Shown here: positions 38,656 to 49,655 of the stretch, one piece after another
How positions within the stretch are numbered: the first letter of the stretch is position 1
Layout: each line of letters starts with the position of its first letter
From: Desulfosudis oleivorans
GTDB taxonomy: Bacteria; Desulfobacterota; Desulfobacteria; Desulfobacterales; SURF-7
DNA: 64,000 nucleotides
Assembly: GCA_020723325.1 (NCBI GenBank)
Contig: DYJD01000023.1
Coordinates: 1 to 64,000 of the forward strand
Direction: 5' to 3'
Translations under genes and position numbers: made by a program
Notes under the pieces: model-generated
Databases searched by the model: none
Told to the model about the DNA's origin: nothing
What the model saw: the letters and a program-made list of their open reading frames with translations, nothing else

Positions 38656-39543
38656 ATGAAAAAAGCGCATTGCTTCCCTCTAAGTAGGTTTTTGTTGTGG
38701 GTCATGATTGCTGCTTTTGCTAATCCCACTTTGCTGTGGGCGGATGAATCCGTGGAGATTAAATTCGGCATCACCCCCTGGAAAACCTCTGATGAATTGT
38801 ACCGGATGCATAAGCCATTAATGAACTATCTGGAAAAGGAGTTGAAAACCAAGGTCAGCTTCAATGTAACCAAAGATTATTCAGACTTGTTGGAGCAGAT
38901 CAAGCTGAAGCGCATCGATATCGGTTCTTTTTCGCCCAATGCCTATGTGGAGGCCAAGTCCGCGCTTCCTGGTTTAAAATATATTGTAACCCCCCAGGAA
39001 AAAGATGCAAATGGGAAGTTACAGCCTTATTACCAGGGAGTTATCATTGTGCTCAAATCATCCTCTATCCATTCCCTCAATGATTTAAAAGGTAAAACCT
39101 TCGGCTTTACTGACACCCAATCCACCAGCGGTTATATTTTCCCGCGGAACCTGATGCAGAAAGAAGGGATAAATCCTGATACCGATTTTTCAGAGATATT
39201 CATGTTGAAAAAGCATAATAAAGTTACGGCCGCTGTGGTCAACCACTCCGTGGACGGCGGGGCCACGGCCAAGGCCCATTTCCAGGAAGCGGTGAAGGAG
39301 TACGGCGATATATTCAGGGTGATTGCCGAGACTCCACCCATCCCCTACGATGCGTATGCAGCCGGGCCGCATGTATCTTCCGACATGTGTGAGGCACTCA
39401 AAAAAGCGCTGCTGGCCCTGACACCGGAATCCCCTGTGATCCAGGAAATGAAGAAAAATGCTTTTGAGAAAGATGCATTTATTGCTCTGGATGATCATCT
39501 CTATGATGTTATTCGTGAGGTAAATAAACAAATAAAAAAGTAG
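38656..39543 (+). CDS. PhnD-like phosphate/phosphonate-type binding protein
   Basis: The 295-residue precursor has a signal peptide (residues 1-28) and the PhnD-family layout: FGITPWKTSDELYRMHKPLMNYLEKEL, then IDIGSFSPNAYVEA, the DTQSTSGYIFPRNLM ligand-loop and PYDAYAAGPHVSSDM. Ligand need not be a phosphonate. The ATG at 38656 has AAGGAAA upstream; a GTG at 38611 would bury the signal peptide. It lies 79 bases after the first binding protein and 49 before the kinase. Confidence 0.86.
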   Translation: MKKAHCFPLSRFLLWVMIAAFANPTLLWADESVEIKFGITPWKTSDELYRMHKPLMNYLEKELKTKVSFNVTKDYSDLLEQIKLKRIDIGSFSPNAYVEAKSALPGLKYIVTPQEKDANGKLQPYYQGVIIVLKSSSIHSLNDLKGKTFGFTDTQSTSGYIFPRNLMQKEGINPDTDFSEIFMLKKHNKVTAAVVNHSVDGGATAKAHFQEAVKEYGDIFRVIAETPPIPYDAYAAGPHVSSDMCEALKKALLALTPESPVIQEMKKNAFEKDAFIALDDHLYDVIREVNKQIKK

Positions 39544-39592
39544 TCTAAGCCCACTGTCTCTCCGATAAACCTGATATTCCGGGATATCTTGC

Positions 39593-42511
39593 ATGAAGCT
39601 GTTGACGCAAATCGTATTTCTGGTTTTTTTCCCGATACTGCTCATTATGGGGGTCTCGCTTTACCAGATCGAAGGTTTATTGGAACATTCGGATAAAACG
39701 ATCAAGGAACGGTTGCTTGGTAAAAGGATATTGATCAAAGAAGAGTTTGATACTGCCTTGAAGCGGACACGCCAGGTGGCCTCCATTATCGCGACAAGCA
39801 GCGAAATCGCCCAGGCCATTGAATCAAAGGATGCGGATTTTGTATTTCAGCGCGCGAACCTTTTTCTGAATACCGGCATGGATTACATCACGCTCATCAC
39901 CATGGGCGGCAAAGTGTTTGCGCGCGGCCATGATGAATTCCATTTCGGCGATGATCTCGGCAATGATCCGCTCGTAAAGAGGATGCTTGCGGGAGGAAAA
40001 TTCTCTTTGCTTACCTCATTTGATAATGGGCTATATTTTCTGTCTTTTTTACCCGTTAAAAAATATGAAGAACATCATGTGGGCGGAGTGATCGTCGGGA
40101 TTTCATTGGGAACGAAATTTTTAAACAGCCTCGGCAACCAGTATAAGCTGGAATTGGCGGCCTATCAGAACGTCAAGCGGATTTCCGCTTCTTTTGAAAA
40201 TATCAGCCGTGTTACTGCATGGGATACAACCGGTTTTGATTATCAATCCGAGGGTGGGGAAATCATTCACATCACCCTTTATGAAGACAACCAGAGGGAT
40301 CGGGACAGCCTTATTCGGTTGAAGAAACTACTGATCGGATTTACAAGCGGATTCAGTTTGCTGCTGATGGCCGGCGTCATCTTTTTTGTCCGCAGGATTG
40401 TTCACCCTGTCAAGATATTGGTTCACGAAATGGAGCAGTATGCAAAAGGGGATCGGACCTTGTCCACACTGCCGGCACCTAAAAACGAGATCGGCCAGTT
40501 GAGCGCAGCCTTCAGCAGTATGCGGAATGAAAATTTATCGCTGTTGAATACGCTGGAAGAAAAAGTTCAGAGGAGGACGGAGCAACTGAATAAATCCTTA
40601 AAGCAGCTTGAAGAACAGCATATCCATTTACAAGAGGCCAGACTTACTGCGGAACAGGCTTCCAAAGCCGCCCAGGAGGCCAACTCCGCCAAGAGCGAAT
40701 TTCTAGCCAACATGAGCCATGAGATCAGAACCCCCATGAACTCGATTATCGGTTTTACCGGCCTTGCCCTGAAAACCGAACTTAGCGCCAAGCAGCATGA
40801 TTATCTATCCAAGATAGATTTATCAGCCAAAACCCTTTTGGGTTTGATCAATGATATTCTAGATTTTTCTAAAATGACGGCCCGTAAATTGAAGATGGAA
40901 TCAATCGATTTTCGCTTGGATGAAGTAATAAACAATGTGGTCAGTATGATTTCCGTCAAGACCGCCGAGAAGGGGCTTGAGCTTATCACCGGCTTGGATG
41001 CGGATGTCCCGAATGGGCTGGTCGGCGACCCGTTGCGGTTGGGTCAGGTGCTGATCAATCTGGCTAATAATGCGATTAAATTTACGGAAAAAGGCTATAT
41101 CCGGTTAAAAGCGGAACTGGTTGATAAAGACCGGGAGCGCTGTAAAATCAAATTCTCTGTTTCGGATTCCGGCATAGGGATGACCCCGGAACAGATCGCA
41201 AAGCTTTTTGCACCATTTTCCCAGGCAGACACCTCTATAACCCGTAAATTCGGCGGAACAGGACTTGGTTTAACCATATCCAAGCGCCTGGTGGAGATGA
41301 TGGGCGGTGAAATCGGTGTAGAAAGTGAGCTAAGCCAGGGAACTACCTTCTTTTTTACTGCTGCTTTTGCTTACCGAGCAGAAGAAATGAGCAAAGGTCA
41401 TATTGTTACGACCGATTCCACAAGTCTTCAAGAGTTCCTATATGCTGGAAATGAGGCAGGCATGGCAGGCGCAAAGGTCCTTTTGGTTGAGGACAATACT
41501 TTGAACCGGCAGGTGGCAACGGAACTACTGGAGGGTGCCGGTTTGGTCGTGGAGGTCGCCAATAACGGCCAAGAGGCGCTGGACGCTTTATATAGGGCCT
41601 CATACGACCTGGTGATCATGGACGTGCAAATGCCGGTTATGGGAGGTTATGAAGCGACCCGTTTGATCAGAAAGGATGACAAATTTTGTGAATTGCCCAT
41701 CATTGCCATGACGGCTCATGCCGTGAGCGGAGTCAAGGAGGCCTGCATGGAAGCCGGTATGAATGATTACGTCGGCAAGCCCATAGATCCGGACCAATTG
41801 TTCGCTGTTTTGCTGCAGTGGATAAAACCACGGCCACGGGGAAAAAGCAAAGAGGCAGAGGGGCAACACCAAAGGGCAGCAAAGATGGTTGTCGATGTTG
41901 ATTTGCCCGGAGACCTGCCCGGGATCGACATGGCCGCCGGCCTTAAAAGGATTCGTCAAAATAAAAGGCTGTTTAAACAGATGCTGATTGATTTTGGGAA
42001 GGAATATGCTTCGGCTGTGGAAGAAATCAGGAACTTGATGGACAAGGGCGACTTCCAGGCTGCGCAGCTTTCCGCCCATACCCTCAGGGGGGTTGCCGGT
42101 AATATTTCGGCAAATGGCGTATATGCGGCGGCAATTGAACTGGAAAAAGGGATAATCAATAAGAATACCATGAACTACGATAGGCTGTTATCCGATCTTG
42201 ACCGGGCTTTACAACCGATGCTTTCTGCGATAAAGGATTTGGAGCAGAATGGGCAGCAATACTATGACTCTAAAAATAAGTCTCTGGACCATGCCAAGGT
42301 CGTCCCAATTCTGATGAAACTATCCGACCAGCTTAGAGATTCAAACTTGGAAGCAAAACATACCTTTCATTTGCTTCAGGAGCATTTCATCGGCACGGGC
42401 TATCATCAGGAGATTAGGTCGCTGGAAGTTGATATTGCCGGCCTCAATTTTAGGAAGGCTCATCAGGCACTTCAGAAGCTTGCAGCACTACTGAATATTT
42501 TTTTTGAATAG
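39593..42511 (+). CDS. hybrid histidine kinase with receiver and Hpt domains
   Basis: This 972-residue phosphorelay protein has an N-terminal membrane helix (5-24), a Cache-like periplasmic sensor (about 25-243), a second helix (245-266), HAMP, a coiled coil, the H-box [12 protein letters not shown] with His376, an HATPase domain ([18 protein letters not shown]), a receiver with Asp677 ([12 protein letters not shown]) and an Hpt domain with His829 ([11 protein letters not shown]), plus about 100 C-terminal residues of helix. The layout resembles TorS/BvgS kinases that read periplasmic binding proteins, and two such proteins are encoded just upstream. No output regulator lies in the locus. Confidence 0.92.
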   Translation: MKLLTQIVFLVFFPILLIMGVSLYQIEGLLEHSDKTIKERLLGKRILIKEEFDTALKRTRQVASIIATSSEIAQAIESKDADFVFQRANLFLNTGMDYITLITMGGKVFARGHDEFHFGDDLGNDPLVKRMLAGGKFSLLTSFDNGLYFLSFLPVKKYEEHHVGGVIVGISLGTKFLNSLGNQYKLELAAYQNVKRISASFENISRVTAWDTTGFDYQSEGGEIIHITLYEDNQRDRDSLIRLKKLLIGFTSGFSLLLMAGVIFFVRRIVHPVKILVHEMEQYAKGDRTLSTLPAPKNEIGQLSAAFSSMRNENLSLLNTLEEKVQRRTEQLNKSLKQLEEQHIHLQEARLTAEQASKAAQEANSAKSEFLANMSHEIRTPMNSIIGFTGLALKTELSAKQHDYLSKIDLSAKTLLGLINDILDFSKMTARKLKMESIDFRLDEVINNVVSMISVKTAEKGLELITGLDADVPNGLVGDPLRLGQVLINLANNAIKFTEKGYIRLKAELVDKDRERCKIKFSVSDSGIGMTPEQIAKLFAPFSQADTSITRKFGGTGLGLTISKRLVEMMGGEIGVESELSQGTTFFFTAAFAYRAEEMSKGHIVTTDSTSLQEFLYAGNEAGMAGAKVLLVEDNTLNRQVATELLEGAGLVVEVANNGQEALDALYRASYDLVIMDVQMPVMGGYEATRLIRKDDKFCELPIIAMTAHAVSGVKEACMEAGMNDYVGKPIDPDQLFAVLLQWIKPRPRGKSKEAEGQHQRAAKMVVDVDLPGDLPGIDMAAGLKRIRQNKRLFKQMLIDFGKEYASAVEEIRNLMDKGDFQAAQLSAHTLRGVAGNISANGVYAAAIELEKGIINKNTMNYDRLLSDLDRALQPMLSAIKDLEQNGQQYYDSKNKSLDHAKVVPILMKLSDQLRDSNLEAKHTFHLLQEHFIGTGYHQEIRSLEVDIAGLNFRKAHQALQKLAALLNIFFE

Positions 42512-42519
42512 GTTTTGTG

Positions 42520-42597
42520 GCCTTGATCATAGTTTCGGCCGTATCGCGGCTGGAAGCCGCTCCCACAATAAAGATCGGCCGAAACGATGAGCAAGGC
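42520..42597 (+). repeat. REP/MITE-like element, copy 4
   Basis: It starts 9 bases after the hybrid-kinase stop, between convergent genes. Ends GCCTTGATCATAGTTTCGGCC and GGCCGAAACGATGAGCAAGGC are inverted with two mismatches; the core hairpin is GCGGCTGGAAGCCGC. It may serve as an mRNA 3' end. Confidence 0.88.
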
Positions 42598-42618
42598 TGC
42601 TTTTGTTGATATCAGCAT

Positions 42619-44880
42619 TTAAACATGCTGCTCCTGGGCGTCGATGACCGCCAGGGCGGTGGTATTGACAATGTCCTCCACATCCGAATTGCGCTGGAGC
42701 ACGTGGATGGCCTTGCTGGTGCCGGTGAGAATCGGGCCGATGGCCTTGGCGCCGCCCAGGCGGTCCATGAGTTTGTAAGCGATGTTGCCGGCTTCCAGGG
42801 AGGGGAAGATCAGGATGTTGGCCTTGCCTTTGAGTTCATTGAAGCTGTAAACCTCGTTGAGGATGTCCGGCACCATGGCGGTATCGGCCTGCATCTCACC
42901 GTCGATGGTCAGATCCGGCCGCCGTTCCTTTACAATACGGGTGGCGTGGGCCACTTTCTCCGCCAGGGGATGACGGGTGCTGCCGAAATTGCTGAAGGAC
43001 AGCATGGCGATGCGCGGCTTGATCTCCAGCAGGCGTTTAACGGTATCGGCGGCGCAGATGGCGATTTCGGCCAGTTGCTCGGCGTTGGGTTCGATGTTCA
43101 CGGTGGTATCGGCAAAGAAGAGTACGTCCTTTGGGAAGACCATCATGTAGAGGCCGGCGATTACCGAGGTCTTCTCCTCCAGGGGCAAGGTCTGCAGGGC
43201 CGGACGGATGGTGGTGGGGTAGTGTTTGTTAATGCCGCCCACCAGGCCGTCGGCATCACCCATCTTGACCATCATGGCGCCGAAATAATTGCGGTCAAAC
43301 CGCAGCAGTTTTTTCGACTCCTGGAGAGTGATGCCTTTGCGCGCCCGGAGAGCGTAGAAGGCTTGCACATATTCATCGAAACGTTCAAAAGTGTTCGGGT
43401 CCACAATGACGGCACCGCTCAGCTCCAAATGCAGTTCAGCGATGCGATCGGTTATCTCCTGGTGATTTCCAATCAGAATCGGTTTGGCAATACCCTCATC
43501 CAAAACCACCTGGCAGGCTCGCAGGATTTTGGGTTCATTACCTTCCAGGAAGACAATGCGTTTGGGCGTGCGCTGGGCACGATGGATGATGCGGCGCATG
43601 AGCTCCTGGGCCCGGCCCAGGCGGCTTTCCAAGCTGTCCCGATAGGCCTCCCAATCCTTTATCGGCTTTTTGGCCACACCGGTGGCCACCGCCGCCTTGG
43701 CCACGGCCATGGTCTCCCGGATCAAAACCCGCGGGTCAAAGGGTTTGGGAATGATATAATCGGGCCCGAATTGGACGGTCTGGCCGCCATAGGCCCTGAG
43801 CACCGCATCCGGAATATCCTCCTTGGCCAAATCCGCCAGGGCCTTGACCGCGGCGATTTTCATTTCATCGTTGATGGCGGTTGCGCCCACATCCAGGGCG
43901 CCGCGGAATATAAATGGAAATCCGAGCACGTTGTTTACCTGGTTAGGGTAGTCCGAGCGGCCGGTGGCCATGATCAAATCATTGCGGGCAGCCACAGCTT
44001 CCGCGTATTCGATCTCCGGATCAGGATTGGCCATGGCGAAGACGATGGGCCGGTCGGCCATGCTTTTGACCATCTCCCGGGTGACGATACCGGCGGTGGA
44101 AACCCCCACAAACACATCGGCGCCGGCCAGCACGTCGGCCAGGTTGCAAGGGTGCTCCCCATTGGCCCACCTTTCCTTGTACGGATTCATACCCTGCTTG
44201 CGGCCTTTGAAAACCAGCCCGATGGAGTCCACCAGATAAATGTTTTCCCTTTTTGCCCCCAGCTTGATGTATAGCCCGGCGCAGGCCAGGCCGGCGGCAC
44301 CGGCGCCGGAAATCACGATGCGCACCTCGGATATTTTTTTGTTCTGGATTTCCAGGGCGTTGAGCAGGGCTGCGCCGGAAATGATGGCGGTGCCATGCTG
44401 GTCGTCGTGGAAAACCGGGATGTTCATGATGCGTTTCAGGTTTTCCTCGATATAAAAGCATTCCGGGGCTTTGATGTCTTCCAGGTTGATGCCGCCAAAG
44501 GAAGGTTCCAGCAACTTAACGGCTTTTACAATCTCATCCGGGTCGGTGGTGGCAAGTTCGATGTCGAACACATCAATATCGGCAAAGCGCTTGAACAAGA
44601 CGGCCTTGCCTTCCATGACCGGCTTGGCTGCCAGGGGACCGATGTTGCCCAGGCCCAATACAGCCGTGCCGTTGGTCACGATGGCCACCAGATTGCCTTT
44701 GGCCGTGTATTCAAAAACCGCATGGGGATCCTTGGCGATTTCCCGGCAGGGCTCGGCCACACCAGGTGTATAGGCCATGGACAGGTCCCTTTGGGTTAGG
44801 CAAGGTTTGGTGGGTTTGACTTCGATTTTTCCCGGGCGTTCCAGGCGGTGATAATCCAGGGCGTCTTTTGCTCGAATCAC
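42619..44880 (-). CDS. maeB: malic enzyme fused to phosphotransacetylase domain (MaeB type)
   Basis: The enzyme oxidatively decarboxylates malate to pyruvate, usually with NADP+. The 753-residue protein has the malic N-terminal domain ([27 protein letters not shown]), FHDDQHGTA, the nucleotide-binding [15 protein letters not shown], and from about residue 430 a phosphotransacetylase-like domain ([17 protein letters not shown] ... [17 protein letters not shown]). In E. coli MaeB the second domain is regulatory rather than catalytic. Length matches the family. Confidence 0.94.
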   Translation of the reverse strand: MIRAKDALDYHRLERPGKIEVKPTKPCLTQRDLSMAYTPGVAEPCREIAKDPHAVFEYTAKGNLVAIVTNGTAVLGLGNIGPLAAKPVMEGKAVLFKRFADIDVFDIELATTDPDEIVKAVKLLEPSFGGINLEDIKAPECFYIEENLKRIMNIPVFHDDQHGTAIISGAALLNALEIQNKKISEVRIVISGAGAAGLACAGLYIKLGAKRENIYLVDSIGLVFKGRKQGMNPYKERWANGEHPCNLADVLAGADVFVGVSTAGIVTREMVKSMADRPIVFAMANPDPEIEYAEAVAARNDLIMATGRSDYPNQVNNVLGFPFIFRGALDVGATAINDEMKIAAVKALADLAKEDIPDAVLRAYGGQTVQFGPDYIIPKPFDPRVLIRETMAVAKAAVATGVAKKPIKDWEAYRDSLESRLGRAQELMRRIIHRAQRTPKRIVFLEGNEPKILRACQVVLDEGIAKPILIGNHQEITDRIAELHLELSGAVIVDPNTFERFDEYVQAFYALRARKGITLQESKKLLRFDRNYFGAMMVKMGDADGLVGGINKHYPTTIRPALQTLPLEEKTSVIAGLYMMVFPKDVLFFADTTVNIEPNAEQLAEIAICAADTVKRLLEIKPRIAMLSFSNFGSTRHPLAEKVAHATRIVKERRPDLTIDGEMQADTAMVPDILNEVYSFNELKGKANILIFPSLEAGNIAYKLMDRLGGAKAIGPILTGTSKAIHVLQRNSDVEDIVNTTALAVIDAQEQHV

Positions 44881-44896
44881 GTTAAGTCCTCCCTCA

Positions 44897-46090
44897 TTAA
44901 AATACGGGCAATGGGCGAAAATGCTGAATCACGGTCGGATACTGATTGCCCAACAAGTCCATGGACATGGTCCGATAACCAATGGTCCAGATATTGATCA
45001 CTTTGGGATAACCGTTGGCGCTGAACTGATCGTCCACGATGCCGATATGATCCAGGGGGGTGCCGTTCTGAACCCCGGTGTCCATGATGACAATATCGCC
45101 GGGCTTGAAATCCTCCGGCCGGGAAGAAGGTAATGACCGGGCCTGGGACGAAAAATAGGCTGCCAGGTTTTTGGTTCTGCGATGATCGATATGATAATTC
45201 GGCTGGGTGACCAGCTTCCGGTAGCGCTCCGGATGCGCAATGATATCTTCGTGAACCTCGGCCTGCAGATCAATGCCGGCATTTCGAAAGGCCCTGATCA
45301 CGATATCGGTGCAAACCGCTTCATCCGCTTGAATATCGCCCCGTGGATAATCAAGTGGGATAATTGCGGTTGCAGCGCGGGTGTATAAAGCCGGATTCGT
45401 CAACTGCTTTTTGGCGCCCACAAGCACCTGTTGATTCAGGTCGGCCCGCTCATTCAAGTCTTTTTCCTGTTCCTGGGAGTGAAAGATATCCACCCTTGTG
45501 CCCAGGCCCACAAGCTCGTACAGCTCGATAATATCCGTATCATCCAGGGCCACGCATCCAAGGGTCCAGTCCTGGCCGCTGCCGCCGCCGTGAATCCGGA
45601 TGGACCCGCCAAGGGCGGTATTTTGATTCGGCATTTTACCGGCTTTGATGCCCTTAACAATCTTCAGGTAAGCGGCATGGTCAATCAGCCTGTCGCTTAA
45701 ACCGCGTCTCGCGTCTTCGATGTTGGGATAGCTTAAGCGCAAGGAGCGCGCCCCGTATTTTTTGGCTTCCGGGTTGCGCAGGGCTTCGCAAATATAAAAC
45801 CGGCCTTCCGGTGTTCCGCCGTCATGCAGTTTGACTTTGTCGGCCAAAGGGTTAAAGGGGCATAGGGCGATGGGGTAGGACTTGACGATTCTACCGGTAG
45901 TAATCAGTATAAGTTTTTTTTCCTTTTTATAAACCTTGATGGATGGAACCGACTCGGCGGTCGCATCCACACTGCCGCTTTGTCCGCTTGACGCGTCGAT
46001 CAGCAGCCAAAACAGCACCAAAAGACAGAATAGACCAGGTATGGGTTTGACGACATTTTTGCGAAGCCTCATAAGCCATAAGTATTCCAT
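44897..46090 (-). CDS. exported YkuD L,D-transpeptidase fused to DUF1287
   Basis: The frame encodes about 397 residues from the ATG at 46090; the ATG at 46072 gives the cleanest signal peptide ([13 protein letters not shown] then a hydrophobic run). A YkuD domain has [20 protein letters not shown], with the catalytic His and Cys. Then a DUF1287-type domain follows ([39 protein letters not shown]) that looks like an NlpC/P60-fold Cys/His site. Two potential wall-peptide active sites in one chain are unusual. The start is uncertain because no ribosome site is clear. It is 16 bases upstream of maeB, same strand. Confidence 0.83.
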   Translation of the reverse strand: MEYLWLMRLRKNVVKPIPGLFCLLVLFWLLIDASSGQSGSVDATAESVPSIKVYKKEKKLILITTGRIVKSYPIALCPFNPLADKVKLHDGGTPEGRFYICEALRNPEAKKYGARSLRLSYPNIEDARRGLSDRLIDHAAYLKIVKGIKAGKMPNQNTALGGSIRIHGGGSGQDWTLGCVALDDTDIIELYELVGLGTRVDIFHSQEQEKDLNERADLNQQVLVGAKKQLTNPALYTRAATAIIPLDYPRGDIQADEAVCTDIVIRAFRNAGIDLQAEVHEDIIAHPERYRKLVTQPNYHIDHRRTKNLAAYFSSQARSLPSSRPEDFKPGDIVIMDTGVQNGTPLDHIGIVDDQFSANGYPKVINIWTIGYRTMSMDLLGNQYPTVIQHFRPLPVF

Positions 46091-46253
46091 GGATCGAGCC
46101 TGGATACAACCGGAATTATCACCGCCGAATCGTCGAGAATTTTTTTTACAAAACACCTGCGGCACTGAAATTCATATTGATAGACAGCCCCGGCTTATTA
46201 TAAGATTGCTTCAGTTATTCCCCAACCCCTACGAGTGTGCAAAGGTCTTAGCC

Positions 46254-46307
46254 ATGACAAAATTAAAGATCTTGATCGTTGAAGACTCTAAAAGCTTGCG
46301 AGAATAA
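46254..46307 (+). pseudogene. truncated response-regulator receiver, first 17 codons
   Basis: The frame reads MTKLKILIVEDSKSLRE then TAA. That is the first strand and acidic pocket (VED) of a CheY-like receiver and nothing more. The following 50 bases are an A/T-rich inverted region (ATCAATTGTCAATGAATAAT, TTATTAATTGACAG). This suggests a deletion joined the gene start to other DNA. Confidence 0.6.
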
Positions 46308-46385
46308 GCCGCGGTAATGGTTAATCATCAATTGTCAATGAATAATTATTAATTGACAGATAGGTTCAGGAGCGCCTGGAATTCA

Positions 46386-47405
46386 TTGAAAAGAGGCTTA
46401 ACACTGGGCAAGTACGCCCCCCTTCATCTCGGCCACCAAGCGGTCATCGAGACCGGCCTTGCGGAAATGGACGAGATGCTCATTATTATCTATGATGCCG
46501 TCGATACTACTGCAATCCCCCTCGGTGTCCGTGCAGGATGGCTGCGCTCCTTATATCCTTCCGTAAGGGTGATCGAAGCCTGGAACGGCCCCAGGGAGGT
46601 CGGCTATACCCCGGAATTAATGTCGGCCCATGAACGCTATATCATTGATACCCTTTGCGTAAAGGGTGTCACCCATTTCTACTCCAGCGAGCCTTACGGC
46701 GAACACATAAGCCGGGCGCTTGGAGCCATGGACCGCCGGGTGGATGAAGCGCGCCTAAGGATTCCTGTTTCTGCAACCAAGGTACGTCTTGATCCATATG
46801 GGAATCGCGCTTGGGTGCACCCCCTGGTTTATCGTGATTTGATCATCAATGTTGTTTTCCTGGGTGCCCCCTGCACAGGCAAAACTTCTCTTGCGCAGCG
46901 CTTGGCTCGGGAATACCACACCCAGTGGATGCCGGAATACGGCCGCGCATACTGGGAAAAGCATCAGACCCATCGGCGTCTAACGCCGCAGCAGCTTGTG
47001 GAAATCGCCGAAGGACATATTCTCCAGGAAAACACGCTGCTGGAGAAGGCCGATCGCTTTCTTTTCACCGATACCAATGCCCTTGCTACCCTGACATTCG
47101 CCCGTTACTACCATGGCCGGCCGGAGGCTCGCCTCATGGAGTTGGCGGCTCAGGCCCGGTCACGCTATGACCTGGTGTTTGTCTGCGACATCGATATCCC
47201 TTATGACGACACCTGGGATCGCTCCGGTGAGGTCAACCGGGCCGCTTTTCAACGCCAGGTTATCGGGGATCTGAACGAACGTAAGATCCCCTTCATCCTC
47301 CTGCGCGGCGCTCTGAATGAGCGGGTAGCGCGGGTGCACGAGGTTCTCGGTTGCTTCAAAAAATATATGAACGTTCTGCAACTGTTTGGAGAAAGTCAAT
47401 CATGA
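46386..47405 (+). CDS. nadR: NadR-like bifunctional NMN adenylyltransferase/ribosylnicotinamide kinase
   Basis: It predicts conversion of nicotinamide riboside to NMN and NMN to NAD+. The 339-residue protein has the nucleotidyltransferase motif GKYAPLHLGHQ near the start, YSSEPYGEHI, and a C-terminal kinase domain with Walker A GAPCTGKTSL. No helix-turn-helix precedes the enzyme part, so it lacks the repressor domain of enteric NadR. The TTG at 46386 is preferred because it starts MKRGLTLGKY; a further TTG at 46353 is possible. It overlaps pnuC by ATGA. Confidence 0.88.
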   Translation: MKRGLTLGKYAPLHLGHQAVIETGLAEMDEMLIIIYDAVDTTAIPLGVRAGWLRSLYPSVRVIEAWNGPREVGYTPELMSAHERYIIDTLCVKGVTHFYSSEPYGEHISRALGAMDRRVDEARLRIPVSATKVRLDPYGNRAWVHPLVYRDLIINVVFLGAPCTGKTSLAQRLAREYHTQWMPEYGRAYWEKHQTHRRLTPQQLVEIAEGHILQENTLLEKADRFLFTDTNALATLTFARYYHGRPEARLMELAAQARSRYDLVFVCDIDIPYDDTWDRSGEVNRAAFQRQVIGDLNERKIPFILLRGALNERVARVHEVLGCFKKYMNVLQLFGESQS

Positions 47406-48070
47406 GCCATTTTCTCAGTGTCGATACGATTTTTTTTACTGTTTTCGGCTACCCCATGAGCTATATCGAGTTCAGCGGAACCTGTCTCTATCTATGGTCG
47501 GTCTGGCTGATTGCCCGGCGCAATGTGCTCACCTGGCCCATTGGAATTGTGAGCGTCCTCCTATACATGGCGCTTTTTTACCAGATCCGGCTGTATTCCG
47601 ATACCCTGGAACAAATCTACTACCTGGGGGCCAGTATTTACGGTTGGTGGTATTGGTCCAAGTCGGATAGGGACGGCCGGATCATTACAGGCGTAAGTTT
47701 CAGCGACGTTGGGCCTTTGCTGAAATGGCTCGGCCTGACAGGCTTTTTTTCAGTGGTTTTGGGCCGGATCATGACTCATATCCACGCGTGGTTGCCGCAA
47801 TGGTTTCCGGAACCCGCTTCCTATCCCTACATTGATGCCTTGACCACAGTGATGAGTTTTACGGCCATGTGGCTCATGGCCCGCAAGCGGATTGAAAGCT
47901 GGATATACTGGATCATAGTGGATATCATCGGAGTATGGCTTTATTATGTCAAGAATGTGAAGTTTGTCGCCTTATTGTATGGGATCTTGCTGGTGCTGGC
48001 TATCAAGGGGTTGCTGAACTGGATGAATGCAAACGGAAAAATTCAGGTAATGGATGAGGTGCTGACGTAA
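47402..48070 (+). CDS. pnuC: PnuC-family nicotinamide riboside transporter
   Basis: This is an inner-membrane facilitator for nicotinamide riboside, trapped by NadR kinase activity. The 222-residue protein has about seven hydrophobic segments and the family Trp-rich motifs (YLWSVWLIARRNVLTWPIGI, YGWWYWSK, SWIYWIIVDIIGVWLYY). Four-base overlap with nadR makes one salvage unit. Confidence 0.92.
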   Translation: MSHFLSVDTIFFTVFGYPMSYIEFSGTCLYLWSVWLIARRNVLTWPIGIVSVLLYMALFYQIRLYSDTLEQIYYLGASIYGWWYWSKSDRDGRIITGVSFSDVGPLLKWLGLTGFFSVVLGRIMTHIHAWLPQWFPEPASYPYIDALTTVMSFTAMWLMARKRIESWIYWIIVDIIGVWLYYVKNVKFVALLYGILLVLAIKGLLNWMNANGKIQVMDEVLT

Positions 48071-48165
48071 GCCGATATGCAACTGCGGATTGAAAAATAA
48101 TAAACGGGATGATAAAAGAGACGCCGTTTTGTGCTTGGAAATACGTTAGGAACCCTTGAGAAACG

Positions 48166-49284
48166 ATGAGATCTTCATCCGGCGCACATTTTATCGCCCT
48201 GGATCATGTCAGGGCGCTGGCGGCTTTTATGGTATTTGCATGGCATTTCACGCATGCAGGGAACGGTTCCATCGTGCCGTTTGAATATTTGCCGGCTTTT
48301 TTTCCATTGGCTCTGCTGGATGAGGGGCATACCGGGGTGGCCCTTTTCATGACTCTGAGCGGATACTTGTTTGCAAAGCTATTGAACGGCAAACAAATTG
48401 ATTTTAAGGCCTTTATTTGGAACCGGGTTCTGCGCCTGCTGCCCTTGCTGGTGCTGATAATCATGATGGTGGGTGCTATTAAATTTTTTCGCCAAGAAGG
48501 TATCCGGGCCTATATTACCTATGCATATTCCATTGTGCAAGGCGTCTTATATCCCTCCCTTCCCAATGGCGGCTGGTCCATCACCGCGGAATTCCATTAC
48601 TACATAATTTTGCCCTTCTTCCTTTGGATGCTGAGAAAGTCAAAGTGGTGGCCTGTTTCAATCCTCTTGGCGGCCATGATCCTGCGTCTATATATTTACC
48701 ACGTGAAGGGGCAGGTCCAAGCCGTAGCTTATTATACCATTATCGGTCGGATCGACCAATTTGTGCTGGGAATGCTGATATATCACTTTCGGGAACGTAT
48801 CACCCGCAACCATGTTTTCGCCCTGGGGACCATAACTGCATTCATTCTTTTCTATTGGTATTTTGATCTACGGGGTGGTTTTTTTAAAAATCCTTCCTAC
48901 CCGTCCACAAATCCCATCTGGATTTTTTTTACCACCCTCGAGGGCTTTTCCTATGCTGTGGCCATTGCCTGGTATGAAAGTTCCTTTTGTCACCCGACAA
49001 CCGGAATTTCCAAGTTAATCGGCCGTATGGGGGAATATTCCTACTCCATCTATCTATTTCATTTTTTTATTGTATTTGACGCGGCCCGGTTCGTGAACAC
49101 CCATCTGATGAAAATATCCAATTTTTATTGGGCCTGTATTTGGGCCTTCTTGGCTTTTATTGTCATCATGATGCCCATCGGATATCTCAGTTTTCGTTTC
49201 ATCGAAGCACCTTTTCTACGCAAAAGAAAAGCGTACATTCTGGGGACGAGGGCGCCGTCCATGCCCGCATCGCCCAATTGTTGA
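48166..49284 (+). CDS. acyltransferase 3 family membrane protein
   Basis: Acyltransferase-3 proteins O-acylate surface sugars or peptidoglycan. The 372-residue product has the hallmark start FIALDHVRALAAFMVFAWHF, ten or so membrane helices, EYSYSIYLFHF and a C-terminal SFRFIEAPFLRKRK. It has no extracytoplasmic SGNH domain. Substrate unknown. It is preceded by nadR-pnuC with a 95-base gap. Confidence 0.88.
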   Translation: MRSSSGAHFIALDHVRALAAFMVFAWHFTHAGNGSIVPFEYLPAFFPLALLDEGHTGVALFMTLSGYLFAKLLNGKQIDFKAFIWNRVLRLLPLLVLIIMMVGAIKFFRQEGIRAYITYAYSIVQGVLYPSLPNGGWSITAEFHYYIILPFFLWMLRKSKWWPVSILLAAMILRLYIYHVKGQVQAVAYYTIIGRIDQFVLGMLIYHFRERITRNHVFALGTITAFILFYWYFDLRGGFFKNPSYPSTNPIWIFFTTLEGFSYAVAIAWYESSFCHPTTGISKLIGRMGEYSYSIYLFHFFIVFDAARFVNTHLMKISNFYWACIWAFLAFIVIMMPIGYLSFRFIEAPFLRKRKAYILGTRAPSMPASPNC

Positions 49285-49415
49285 TTTGGAAAAATAACCC
49301 TTGATTTTTCATCGGGGCATGGTACATATGTCACCGTTTGTGGGTGGATACTGTGAAATTCAGGTTCGGTCTGATACGAACAGGGACCCGAACATAAACG
49401 ACCGCTGTATGTTGC

Positions 49416-49506
49416 GGAGAGATGGCCGAGTTGGCTGAAGGTGCACGACTGGAAATCGTGTGTGCTCTAAAAGGCACCGAGGGTTCGAATCCCTCTCTCT
49501 CCGCCA
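49416..49506 (+). tRNA. tRNA-Ser (anticodon GGA)
   Basis: Acceptor arms GGAGAGA (49416-49422) and TCTCTCC (49496-49502) pair fully. The anticodon arm is CACGA-CTGGAAA-TCGTG with anticodon GGA, a long variable arm typical of class II tRNA follows, the T-arm is GAGGG-TTCGAAT-CCCTC, and CCA is encoded. The 91-base length fits serine tRNA. Confidence 0.95.
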
Positions 49507-49655
49507 CTTTTATTTTGGATTCATCCCTTCTTCCGTGTTTGATCTCCGGGCCTTCTTCCTGATTTTTTTGCCATGGCTGTCTGTTGATCAAGGGGCACGG
49601 GCCGGCGGCCTGACCCGGTAGCGGATTTATTTTTAAAGATATAGAGGTTTTGGGC

